A stretch of DNA of 64,000 bases from Talinum fruticosum (Eukaryota; Streptophyta; Magnoliopsida; Caryophyllales; Talinaceae): NCBI GenBank assembly GCA_021018815.1, contig JAITYX010000017.1:7626001-7690000 (forward strand), read 5' to 3'. Positions 11,601 through 23,352 of this stretch are shown piece by piece. The notes under the pieces were generated by a model, which did not search any database, had not been told where the DNA came from, and saw nothing but the letters and a program-made list of their open reading frames with translations. Both the position numbers and the translations under genes were made by a program. Position 1 is the stretch's first letter. The number at the start of each line of letters is the position of its first letter.

Positions 11601-13765
11601 AGATATACAATTTGCATATCCATTGATGTTGTTGGTCTAATCAGTTAATGGTTCATCATAGCTTTCTTTATAATGTTTTTTAAGATCTTGATTCTTGAGT
11701 TGGAGAATCTTCTCTAAGTCATTCACAGGCTCACAGCTGCGAATTTCTTTGTAGCTATAGTTTTTATGTTATGATTTGTTTTGTTTTGTTAATTGAAAAA
11801 AGTAGATGCTCACTGTTTGCACTTTCCTACCCAGTACAAATAGTCCTCATTTAAATGTCAGTGTTACTGAATTGTCATATGGTGGTTTTACTTGAATGTA
11901 GCTGAAGATTCAGAAATATGGAGGCTGGCAACTTCGATGGAGGATTACAAGTCAGAGATAGAAGACTGGGATTTAGGAGCCGGAATTTATATCTCATTTT
12001 ATCTACTAAGGAGCTGTCTACAGGGTGATGACAGTGATATGACCAAGTTGGTAAGTACTGCAGTTTCATTGTGATGCCTTGTGCGATTGTGACTTGCATT
12101 GGCATTTCTGGCATATGTAAACCAGCATGTCTTACCTTGTAATAGGTTAATCAGAATGGGTTAGGGAAGGAGCCCCCTCCCCCCCAAAAAAAAAAGGGTT
12201 AGGTGGGGACCTTACATCATCTGAAAGTAATACTTACGATGCAACAGCTTGACAGTCATAAATGGACATGATTGAAATCTTTGCTCTACCTGGGCAGTAA
12301 GTTTCTTGTGTTCAAGAAGAGGTTCTTTCATGATGGTGTTACTGGCGTGCAGTGATTTTTAGCTAGTACTATACTAGTATCCAATCAGGAGCTTTCTGTT
12401 TGCTTTACTACTATGTTCCATGACTTTGTTGTTCCATTTGGGCTTGGGATTGCCTAGTGCTCTATAGTTTACTAGTTTAAATAGCATGCCATTTTCTGAC
12501 TGCAACTATGTAATTTAGAGGTAAGGCTGCTATATCAGACCCTCCCACACCCCACATAAGATGGATGGGCCATATTCTGACTGCATCTCACATACTAGAC
12601 ATGATGTAACTGGTACAGTTCGTCAATTTCTGCTGTAGGCACTGAAATTTGGAATGATTCTCGTTGAGCAACGAGCAACAAAGGTGTGGGTGCTGATAAT
12701 GTGAAGGAGTGCAGGAAAATAGGAATTAATGGAAACTATGAAGTTTAACATGTTTCCCTTCAGAGCAGATGGAAATGAATATTGTATATGTCATTTTGGG
12801 CCAAAACTTATTGTGCTATTTTTGAGACATCTGTTCAAAATTTCATGTATAGAAGTAAAAAATTTTACAAGAAAGTTCCAATGATGATAAGGAAGGGGAG
12901 TGTAGTTGCGGTGCATTGCTAATGCATCTTGGCGGAAGGTTAACACGGGAGAGTGGTAGATTCTATTTAGAAAGTTATAATGTAGCTTGTCCACAACATT
13001 ATCCGGCTTGGTAGTTTCCTCTACGATTAATTATTTTGAATTGATTTGGTTTCTTGTAGGATTCTCTTGAGAGCAGAGATGCTGCATGTAGGGAGTTCGT
13101 TGCTCACCTAAACAAGTCTCTGGAAGTATTGGGTGGCAAACTGCCGACAGATGCAAGGTATTGAATAATTGAATTTTCTTCTCATCACATGTGATTTCAC
13201 TTCCTTTTCTGTCATAAGAATTTTTAATACTTTAGGGTGACTTCTGATAATTTAGGTTGACTTCTGAAAATTGTGAGGGTGACTAAAATTTGTATATTGA
13301 AGTCACCTTTGAATGAATTATTAGTCACCCATCAATTTAAAAGCCACTCTGAGATGAATTATTAGTCAGCTCTTACCTACAAAGAAGTTTATCATGCCTT
13401 TACATGAGATGGTCTCACCTAAGAATTCGTAAAATAAAGTACAGCAAGCCATTGTCTCTTGCATGCCTGTGTTCATCTTTGTGCTTTCCAAGTGTTGCTG
13501 AAGTTTAATAAAAAGGAAAACATAATGTACTTTGTGTAATTTATCAACTTTTTATTTCCTCAGGGTGGCCTATTCCAAGATGGCAGAAGAGATTTGCAAT
13601 TTGCTCCTATCGGATACTGGAGAGGGTTCAACGCATGAAACTCAGTTGAGCTGCTTTGACACTATAGCTGCTGCCCCACTTCCTGAAGATCTCCGATCTT
13701 GCCATCTGCAGGATGCGGTTACACTCTTCACATGTTTTCTCTCAGAATTGGGTGCCACTACCTAA
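5664..13765 (+). CDS. NUP96: Nuclear pore complex protein NUP96 (five coding exons)
   Basis: Proposed CDS join(5664..8243, 9141..9264, 11902..12050, 13060..13157, 13564..13765), 1050 residues, close to known plant NUP96 (about 1,050). All introns are GT-AG and frame is kept across each join. Residues ~52-190 form a nucleoporin autopeptidase (peptidase S59) domain ending in VCHFSRFGL, with the cleavage-type H184-F185-S186 motif. An acidic stretch (192-225) follows, then the helical Nup96 scaffold domain to the C-terminus. A basic KKRKK lies at 31-35. In plants NUP96 is encoded apart from NUP98. It is part of the Y-shaped Nup107-160 scaffold subcomplex of the pore; in Arabidopsis it (SAR3/MOS3) is needed for mRNA export, auxin signalling and immunity. 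I chose the start at 5664 because the frame opens there; an upstream non-coding exon cannot be excluded. Function is by homology. Confidence 0.95.
8244..9140 (+). other. NUP96 intron 1
   Basis: GT at 8244 follows the codon ATG of exon 1 and AG ends at 9140. The joined frame reads EAM|AVYFQYDGD, as expected of NUP96. No other gene or clear element is seen inside. Confidence 0.85.
9265..11901 (+). other. NUP96 intron 2 (2.6 kb)
   Basis: Phase-1 intron between TCA G| and |CT GAA, rebuilding an alanine codon. It holds the fold-back element at about 10600-11091. A G-rich patch at 11393-11490 (actctgtacccctctccgtg) stands out from its AT-rich surroundings and may be another repeat fragment. No coding sequence on either strand is convincing. 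Confidence 0.85.
10600..11091. repeat. Fold-back/MITE element in NUP96 intron 2
   Basis: Imperfect inverted repeat centred near 10846. The left arm (about 10600-10800) pairs with the right arm (about 10890-11091). Matching landmarks are ggacgaaaataatata at 10655 with its reverse complement ending at 11037, and tagtttttttt at 10601 with its complement at the right end. The loop is about 65-90 bp. There is no ORF. It is intronic, so it should be removed on splicing. Confidence 0.7.
12051..13059 (+). other. NUP96 intron 3
   Basis: Phase-0 intron: MTKL| then |DSLESRD. The 5' site is gtaagt and the 3' site is ttcttgtag. A stretch at 12519-12600 (taaggctgctatatcagacc, then a C-rich segment) resembles the 3' part of plant tRNA-derived SINEs, but no box A/B or tail was established. 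Confidence 0.85.
13158..13563 (+). other. NUP96 intron 4 with MITE-like repeat copy 2
   Basis: Phase-2 intron rebuilding an arginine codon (AG|G). About 13231-13425 carries the reverse-complement copy of the repeat found at 5068-5330, with ggtgact and gagatggtctcacc motifs. The repeat is wholly intronic and close to both splice sites. Confidence 0.75.
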
Positions 13766-14200
13766 CCCAACTCCTCCCCCAGGGGTCAAATTACCTACCT
13801 TTTGCTCTACACAAAGGTGTTGTAAGATAGATTGCCAAGAAAGTTCAATCTCTCAAACTCCCAAGATGCATAAGTGGAAGCTGGGAACAAGCTTGAAACC
13901 TCAGGAATCCAGACAACATTCATAGGTCCTGATGCTCTTGGGTGATCTCAGGCAGTTTACCAACTCCTCTGTGGACATCTCTTTGCAATTTTGACACTGC
14001 TCGTATAATTCTGTGTTGTAATTACTCCCTAGAAAGTTTGCGATCTCAGGCAGTTTACCAACTCCTCTGTGTACTCCCTAGAAAGTCTGCCTTCTTTCCG
14101 GCTGGTAGAACAAGCACCTGTTTTATCAGTAGAAATCGTCTTATAAAATAACGATATCTCTGAGGTGTGTAAATTGGATAGAGGCTTGAATAGTCATGGG
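13766..14200 (+). other. NUP96 3' UTR with a 98-bp tandem duplication
   Basis: After the TAA at 13765 the sequence stays moderately GC-rich to about 14150. The string gatctcaggcagtttaccaa occurs at 13944 and again at 14042, and actccctagaaagt also occurs twice, a direct duplication of about 98 bp. A likely poly-A region lies near ttataaaataacg (~14140). The transcript end is inferred. Confidence 0.5.
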
Positions 14201-16109
14201 ACCCTAAGCTTGTTGCAGACAATGGAAAAGGCATTCTTGAACTGGATTGTTTTCATTTTTCCGAACATCCTGCTTATGCAATTATGAAAGTATTGAGCAT
14301 ATTAAGCACTGCCAATTCAAGTTATTAGGTAGACTCGGGTCTATATTGTATTGTATAAAAATCCTCTCACAAATTTTGTTTCTTTTGCCCTCCAAACGCC
14401 CTATGTTCATCCATGTAGTGTTTGGAAACTGTACCATAGTTCCAGGACAAAATTGTTGCAACATTCTCCATATTTTTTGGAAACTATTTAAATGGGAAAA
14501 TATTTTTGATTGAATTTAAAAGTATTAAAGGATTTTGTTTGATGATTTTTTATGAATGATAAGGAAAAGACAGAATTACCCTACTGTTCTTCGTTTTCTC
14601 CCTCCATTTTTTATTGTTACTCCTCCCTGTTCTTCCTCATGTCTTCTTATTCTAACAAAATTCAAATTAAACCCGCAAATTCAGACAATCAAAATGAGTG
14701 ATTTCTTGATTTCCTCACAAAGTCTGCTCCGAACTACCTCATGTCCACTCATTTCCATTTCCCAAGATCCCCAATTCATCGCCTAGAAGATGCCTCGACC
14801 GTGCTTCAAACCCCCTCCACCTTCTCCTATTCCACATACCTAATTGAGAGAGTTTTAGAGAGTTTTTCTATTTTCTTTGCTCTCATAGAACTCATCGTCT
14901 TTGAAATCGTACATTGTTCTCCCTCTTCATTATAGTGGATTATTTTGCTCTTTGTCGTCCGTGTTTTTTTCCCAAATTTGGGTTTTCCACGCAAATATGT
15001 TGTTTTTCTATTTATCGGCTTCATTATTATTCTTGTCACTCGTTTCTTGATATCCTCACATCCTATTTAATTTATTTCCGCTGCAAATTAGTTAGGTTTA
15101 TTTCTTAACAATTTATTATTGGATATAAGTTATTAATTAACTAACCCTAATCGACAATATAAATTGCGGAACAATATATTGATATTTTAACTTATTTAGA
15201 ATAAAATTATCTCAAAAGACACCTAAAAAACAACTAAAATACTAACAAATTTAATGGTACTAAAAAGGGATGGATATATAATATAGATTTTAGCTATCGA
15301 TTTAAATTTTTTAATTAGATTGATATTTGAATAATGATGTATTTTATGATAAGAAAGTTGCAACACTCTTAAAAATAGAAGCACGAGCTAAATGGCAAAG
15401 AAAAACATTATCTAAAAATCATATTTTATTAAAAAGATAGGAAAAGCAATTCCTACAGAAAGAAAAACAATAAATGATGGGTCAAATTATATATTGGGGT
15501 CATGACTCGTGAGCTCCATTATTTGTCACAAATAATTAGAGCGTTGGGTTCTCCTTCAGATTCCACGTGCCTTTTTTTGTGGGTATTGAATGTGACGATG
15601 TGGCTAGAATTAAGATAAGGATGAATCTAAAAACACTAATAAAATATATATTAATTTTTTATAATTTGGTGAAAAATAAGCACAAGATGAATAAGATATT
15701 TTAATAATTTTTGTATTGTAGACCCGGAATTTGTGGTTCTAAGTTACGCGATAACAAATAAAAAGGCGTGTGTGGATATATAAAGGGAATATTAGGTAGA
15801 GAAAGAATGAACTTGTAGGGTTTTAAGGGTAAAATTAAATAAATCGATATAATGTCTCATATTATTTAGTATACTGATTAAATTAAATAAACTAATTAAT
15901 TATAATGTCTCGTATTTTTTAGTGTGCTTATTATATGTAAAATAAACTTTTTGTTAAACACTTTAGATGCAATTGGTCTTATGCCTTTGTTGGAAAAATT
16001 TTAAAAAAGGTCTGTAAGTATGATTTTGTAAGATTATATTCCCTTTGTCTGGAAAGAATTTTCTATGTGATTTGTCTTAATTTAACTATCCAACTTTTAT
16101 TTAGACCTA
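14201..16109. other. Intergenic DNA, no gene recognised
   Basis: AT-rich apart from a CT-rich patch at about 14560-14960 with short meaningless open frames. A 53-bp direct duplication (tataatgtctc at 15848 and 15901) is visible. No domain, RNA gene or transposon end was recognised. Confidence 0.6.
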
Positions 16110-16455
16110 AAAAAATTTGGATTAAAATAAACTCGTACTTTAGGAATATTGGATATTTATATACTAAATTATAAAGTTAATCGATCATATATCGTATTTT
16201 GGGTGTAATTTTTTTCCTAAACCACCATCTATTTATGGGGGTCAATTCGATTGTTTTTTTCTAAACACTGCACTAAATAAGTTATTCTCAACTTGACACA
16301 TCATAAAACAACCAAATTGCCGCTCCCTAAATAGGTCGTAGTTTAGAAAAGAAAATTACCCTCAAAGTACGGTGTATGGTCAATAAACTTTATAGTTTAG
16401 TATATAAGCGTCCAACATCCCCAAAGTACGGTTTTAATCTAAAAATCCAAAAAAA
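16110..16455. repeat. Fold-back (MITE-like) element
   Basis: Inverted repeat with arms of about 150 bp around a centre at 16282. Left-arm landmarks gtactttaggaatattgga and ttatatactaaattataaag pair with right-arm aaagtacggtg-type and ctttatagtttagtatataa segments. The loop is about 40 bp. It ends in a 15-base A run at about 16450-16464. Non-coding. Confidence 0.6.
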
Positions 16456-19400
16456 AAAAAAAAACTAACCAACTTTTGTTTTTCCATTTTACCCTATATT
16501 GACCTTTTAAAAATTCTTTTCTTTAATTGAAATGTATACTAAAATTAAATATAGAAATAAACTCAAATTTTAAAAAATATTATAAGCAATTAAATGGTAT
16601 AGGATAACTTGGTAAAATAATAAATTTATTATAACCTTTTTAGATACTTTAATATGCATGATAAATGAAAAAGGATAATTATGATGGTACAAAAGGAGCG
16701 TATTCTTAACAAATGTAACAATTTTATTTGGACATAAAAAAATATGGTAGAACATCTTTGAGAAAGTAGATGTGATTTTTAATAATAAAAAAGCTATAAA
16801 GAATATTTCTCTGATTGTTTTTGATAAACATTTTGTTGAACATTACTATATTCTTCACGGGAGAAATATGTTTGATCGACATTTTATACTTCACTTGGTT
16901 ACACATAAAAACAAACAACAAAAACTAAAAACCATATTCTCGAGATTTAAAAAAAAAAACAGAAAAAGAAACACATATTAGTTGACAAGGATATAAATAA
17001 TACCCTAATAAAATCAGCCATATTAACAAAACAAAAAAATTATCATTGCCGAAAAAATACCATACATATAATTTTATGATCTAAAAAACTTGTCTCTAAT
17101 AATAACCTAATGTTATTCATCGTCTATAAAAAAGTTGATACCTTTCGATGAACATGTCCAATTTATTTTAGATAATTCATCATCTTATCTAAAGAGCCTT
17201 TCAAACAAGGTATATTTACTTATATAAACCATTTTTTGTATTTGTTATTCATTATTAATAATAAACTAATGTAATTTTGTTTTTGATGCATATATTAAAA
17301 TAAAGGAGTTGGATACATATATTGAGCAAAGTGCTGATTAAAGCTTTCACTTTCGTTATACAAGCTTCTACAAATCAATATGAAGAGATGAAGATCGATT
17401 TCATATGTCCTGTCACGTGCGAGGAGGAATGCTACGACCTTAACAATAGAATCAAAATATAATAGTGATAATAAAATAAATTCTTTATATTAAAACTTTT
17501 AGTTTTAAGTATATCAAACAACAAATAAAATGTTCTGAACTACTTTTATATTGTTTTTGACGAGTGTATTTTAATAATAAATATTTGAGTTGATTTATAA
17601 TATACATATGCGTGCATTAGCACGGACACAAACTAGTAAGAGTGGTAACAATGTTCCACCATTGAATCATATCTTTTATTTTCAATTTGTACATATAATA
17701 TAAATATAATAAACTCTAAGTCATTACACCACACCTTTTTTTATGGGTATCTTGTGTGAGACCTTTATCATTTTTTATTGTTTTATTACATTCATATATT
17801 GTGTGTAGTTACAATATGACTAGTTAGAATCACTCTGTTTGGTAAAAAGAAAATAATTCAAATGAGGTTGATGAAAAAAAAAAAAGATAAATATGGTCTA
17901 CAATTGTCAAGAAATTATAAAGACTTGTAAGTAATTGTATAATTAATTATAAAAAGTTACAAGCAGTTGAAAAAACTGCAGTAAACTGCAAGTAGTTAAA
18001 AGGAACTTTAATAAGTTACAAACAATTATAAAATTATAAATTAAACTTAAAAATAACAAGACGACAAAATAATTACGATGTTTTGATAATTTTAAAAATT
18101 GAACGACAAGACACGGTGAACTAAGAAATGGATTAATTTACCGCTGCTAAAATATTTTTGAAAGGTTTTATTTATAAAAGAGAGATTTTTCTCCTTTATT
18201 CGGGTCAACCTTCATTAGAATAGTATATTGCATTTTGAGCAATGATATCTTATAGTGATCTTTTTCTCCTCAATATATATACAATTATTTTTGGCGAATA
18301 AACTTTTAAAAGATAGTGCTGCACTGCAAACTCATTTTGTATCTCACTGCATTCACATTTTGATATTCCATGTGCAAGACATCATTTCATAAGAAAGTGC
18401 TTGTTTTATTTATATTTTCTAGTATTACTCTTTGTGATTTCTTTATTTGCATCGAATAATTCTTTAAAATTGGTAGTTTTCGAGAAATTTTAAAGATATT
18501 AACCTAATAATTGAGACTGAAATTCTTGATAAAATTAAAGTTTAGGTATGATAAATAACCGTGGATGTCCTAAAGAAACGATGCTTTGTTGAAGTTTGCT
18601 GGAAGAACATAAAATGAAATAATTAGATTAAGAGCACTCTTGGAAAATTACACATATAGACATATATAAGAAGCAAATGAAGTTGTTAAATTGTAATTCT
18701 CGAAGTACGATGTATTATACTTTTAGGTCACATGTCATTAAATGGTATGACGAAAGGGGATAATGGAAGAATGGTTTAGAGAATAAAAAGAAATTGTAGC
18801 TTAACGTGGGACTACCTTCCTTGATTATCCAAGAGCCACAATAAAATTTGTATATAATCAATTTTCTAAGCTACCCGGCCAAGAAAAAGAAATGTATTAA
18901 TGTAGCTAGAGTAAGATACGACTGAACACAATCTCACAATTCTTTCCTCGAACGATGAAAATGCCACCTTAAGTAGTAAAAATTTTGCAGCTATACATAG
19001 CATACATACTACTCTGTAGTTTCATAATTTTATGATTTTATCATAAAAATAATATAATGCTTGACCAATAAATTATTGTCCAAGATAAAATGATTGTGAA
19101 CTCTGAGAATATAGTTGCTCCCATCCTAACCACCTTCATGCCATTTCTAGTTTAACACCGATTCTTTTTTTTTTTTTTTTTTAATTATTAAGGGCCTCAT
19201 TATTTATTTGGCAATGTCTCATTTTTTAATATTTAATGCTCCCTGTTATTTTCAACTAACTTTCACTGCTCCTGAGCGCTGCTTTAGAAGAATGGGATGG
19301 TGATCAATGGATATGGAGAGACACTATCTAATTGTTTACTTGGACAAGGTATGTATCAATTCAGACTAAATATGGGTAACACCCTCTATAAGTAAATAAG

Positions 19401-19610
19401 TATTTATGCAAATTTGTTGCAATAATGTACAATGAAATTAGGAATTTTTTTAAAATAAAGAGATTACGTGTTTATTCGAATTAACATTTATAAAAACGTT
19501 TATAACCGCTAACATATCATAAACGCTTATAACAACTTATAATAATTCTTAACAGTTATAACAACCATCCACTACAAGCAACTAATCATAACCTCGTATA
19601 ATTATTTATG
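16456..19610. other. AT-rich intergenic DNA, no gene recognised
   Basis: Only short, low-complexity open frames. A ttgtgtgagacc motif at about 17752 is like the end of the 5068 repeat family but no matching second end was found. A run of 18 or more T at about 19167 is simple sequence. Confidence 0.55.
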
Positions 19611-19613
19611 ATG

Positions 19614-19709
<96 letters not shown>
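19611..19709. repeat. (AAT)n(ATT)n palindromic microsatellite
   Basis: About 55 nt of AAT repeats run directly into about 44 nt of ATT repeats, giving a near-perfect palindrome of roughly 90 nt. A (TA)8 tract follows at about 19847-19863. Confidence 0.9.
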
Positions 19710-22670
19710 GTAAAAAAGAGAACATTGTTATATTTAAAAATTTTATTAATATCATTATTATAATAATTATTGTTATTATTATTATCGTTGTTGGAACTTG
19801 TTATTACAATAATCGTCATCATTATCGTACTCTTGCGACAATTTGATATATATATATATATATGAAAAGAGTTTACTCGTTTCTTGGATAACATTTTTGT
19901 ACAATCCACACATCACTTTAACATATTAAAATTAGTAATGAGCCGATTCACGAGTCAAATGACTAACTAATATCGCATATACCACTACGCAACATTTCTT
20001 ATTACGTCACCGATCATATTAGCCATTTCATCCATAAGTGTGCATTCATTATTTGTGTGTCACGATGATCATGAAATTATTGTTATGATGGTCCTTCATA
20101 CTTGATAGCCGAATTGGGCTAAATGGTATCCCTATTTTGTACACGCGGATTAAATTGTGCAACATGTACATTACAATTATAATCTTTATTTGCCGCTCTC
20201 TACTCGTCTGCGAGGCATTCTATGTTTCAAAATTCTCCATCTATTCATCAACACAAAAAGCTTTGTTCAACAAGTCATACTTAACGACGAGTGTCGATAA
20301 TTGAATTCTTCTTTGATTCCATCCGTTGGGCCGTATTTTCGAAATTTCAGTCACATGAGATTGAACACTGTTTCCTTGTAATGTGCTAAATACACAATTG
20401 TGTTACGATACCCATAATCGACCATATAATGTTTTCCTACTAAAATAAAAAATATATAATAATTATTATTATTATTATCATTATAACAACTCATAACTAT
20501 TATAAACACTATAAGAACTAATTTTAAAACCAATAAAACCTAATAAGGTGTTGGTTAGAGTAGTAGCGACTTCACCTTGTAAGGAAAAGAACGTAAGTTA
20601 CAATCTCCAAGAAACATATTTATTACAAGTCGTTTTATCTTAAACGCTGGTCATCCTAAATTGTTTATAGCGTTAGTCAAACCATTAAAATAAAAGACTT
20701 TCTATAATCAATTTTCTCAACCAAAAAAGGGAAAAAGTTTACTATCAATATCTGTATCATTCTCGAATTAGATATTTAGGTCCTTTGCAAATGGAGAATA
20801 ATTAAACATAATCTTTACTATCCTTCCCTCAATTGTGGGGAATGTTTACCATTCAAATGATGGTTTTATTACCACTATAATAAAATTATTCAAAAAAGTA
20901 TCTTTGAAACGAAAAGAATAATTTTCCAACTATTCTATTAACAGCAAGCCCACCGCTATCTTTTAGTATGAGTTTCATTTTCGTAAAGTTTGAGAAAAAT
21001 TTAAACATAGAGATATAAATTTTAACAAACCCGTATTTTCATCACTCTACCGTAAGATCACTCTATCGTAAGATGATTTAACCGAGGATGTATAAAGGAC
21101 TTCATAATTTACAAAGGTTAATTGGACTGAATCCATAGAGTTTTGTACCTTTTAATGACAGTAAATACGAAAATAAACAGGTAGGGTTTACCCCGATTGA
21201 TCACGATACAAGGATAAGTTCAAGTAGAAATCCACTTTAAGTATTTTTTGACAATGGTTAACAAAGGAATCTGGACAGATTAAAAGATAATGGTTAATAT
21301 ATAGGGGTTGTTTGATAAATAATTTTTTAACTTAAAAAGCTCAAATAGTTAATTGAACTACTTAGTAAATAATTTTTTAAAGAGCCTTTTATACTCAAAA
21401 AACTATTTTATAAAAAATTATTAAAAATAATTTTTTGAAAGATTTTTTAACTATTAATATCTAAAATTATCATATAACCTGAATTAAAAAAAATTATTAT
21501 ATAACCTTATGACTTTAGCAAAATTACACTATACGTTATTATGAAAAGAAAACTCTATTTAATTAATTTAATGCCTTTTAATTTTAATTTTAATTTTTTA
21601 AATTATAAATAATTTTATTTATTAGTCTATTATAATTTGGGGAGCAATTGAAGCCGAACACACCCATCCCACCTCTAATAAATTGATTGGTATGAATTTG
21701 GGAGTGATGGTTAATAATTAGAGTGTGATGAGGTTAACTGAGGCAACATGGATGTTTCACTGATATCGCAAATTATAATTTTTTTATCATATAAATTTTA
21801 AATATATTATTAAAAATGAAATCAAGTTAATAGTAACTAAAAATATTTTCGTAATTAAGGTTGGGTAGAGGCGTTAATGTACTTTTATATAGAACATAAT
21901 ATTGAGAAGAAAAATAATTATGCAATGTTAAAATTGTAATATTTAAATAAATAATAAAATTGAGTTATGGGCGTAAATAAAATTTTACCAAATAACTTTG
22001 TTAAAAACGACTAATTTTACTAAATATATTTTTCACAAACAACTAATACAAATTGTTAAATTAAACAAATAATACAAAGAGATAACAACTAATTGTCAAA
22101 GAGGATAGTTTACTATAACTATATTTTATTATAATTAAAATCCTAATTTTATCTCTGCCTTTGTAAAAACATAAAAAATAAGTAGGAATAATCTTTGATC
22201 TAAATTGCATGACCGGAATTTATATTTGATTTTATATTTAAAATAGCTAATTTGAAATAGGTTCAACTAAATTGATCCGAATCAAACCGAATATACTGAA
22301 ATATTTTTCGTAAAAAATATTTTTACGCAAGATAGATTTATTATATCACATATCAATATGTTCAAATTCAGCCCAAACCGAAAACAACCTGAGTTAAAAA
22401 TAACACTAATTCTTTTTTTTTTACCTATTTAATTCTTCACTATAAATTTAATCCGCAATTTGAAAATAATACCGATCCTCTTTCTTTTCGTGACTCTTTG
22501 ATTTTTTTCATGATACATTTAATCTGTCAAGCTACATAATTTTCTCAAGTCTTTTAAAAATATTTTCTACTTAAACAAATAAAATTGTTTATACCTAGAT
22601 GAAGCACTATTTTATTACATGTTGGTTTTTTTTTTTTAAAAATATCTTATTAAAAGTTGTGCATAAATTA
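19710..22670. other. AT-rich intergenic DNA, no gene recognised
   Basis: Very AT-rich with short A- or T-runs. No reading frame above about 60 codons has recognisable content. A possible weak transposon-like interval at 21300-21670 was not convincing. Confidence 0.55.
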
Positions 22671-23222
22671 AATCACTCGTTTTTCTGCACGGGTGCACAA
22701 GCCAATAAGAATAGGACAGCGTGGACACGTCAGTAATAATCCATATTTAATTAACTCCCTCTCTCCTCCTTATCTTCGCTCACCGACAACAAAAGAATCA
22801 TTTTTGTGATTCACAACCTCCCCACCCCTTGAATATTCAATTTAAATCTTTATGGGCCCTCCATCAATCTTATCCGTTAATAATTTCTTCATCAACGGTC
22901 GCCAATTTTTTCACTAATCCAAAATAACAAATTATTATAGTCGAAAAGAATCCTCGTGGGCCCCCTCAAGTGGCCTAGATTTTTTCACACACCGTCTATT
23001 TTCTGTTTTTTTTCTCCAATATTATTTGAGGCGGCAATCATCAATCACGATTCATGGACGAACCCCACTCCCCCAATTTGGGTTTTTTTAATATTCTATA
23101 ATTATGTATTATTTTATAACATAATATTATAACTCTTTCTTCATTTAATAATAATAATAATAATAAGAATTTTTAGGATAAATTAACAATATTTATTATT
23201 TATTAAGACCTGCCAATTTAAA

Positions 23223-23225
<3 letters not shown>
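22671..23225. other. Less AT-rich non-coding stretch, possible displaced promoter
   Basis: 22680-23090 contains GC-richer patches (tgggccctccatcaatctta, cgtgggccccctcaagtggc) and a gacacgtcagt motif with an ACGT core at about 22723. No coding frame. It lies just upstream of the LINE at 23353 that separates it from the serine decarboxylase core promoter, so it could be the old upstream promoter. That is inference. Confidence 0.3.

Positions 23226-23257
<32 letters not shown>
23226..23257. repeat. (TA)n microsatellite
   Basis: About 16 TA units in an AT-rich context. Confidence 0.9.
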
Positions 23258-23260
<3 letters not shown>

Positions 23261-23352
23261 GTGATGATTTTTAATTTAGATTTAATAAATGTAGAAATCT
23301 ATACTGTATTTTTATATTTTTCCTGCCTTTGGTTGATAAAATATTGAAGACC

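Noticed and set aside
12519..12600. SINE-like 3' segment in NUP96 intron 3
   Set aside because: Resembles the taaggctgc...agaccc segment of plant SINEs, but no pol III boxes, tail or target duplication could be shown.
19586..19909. 107-codon frame with poly-isoleucine
   Set aside because: A product of translating the ATT microsatellite.
21300..21670. Possible hAT-like MITE starting aggggttgtttgataaat
   Set aside because: The proposed right end (gaacacaccc) pairs poorly and no matching flanks were found.
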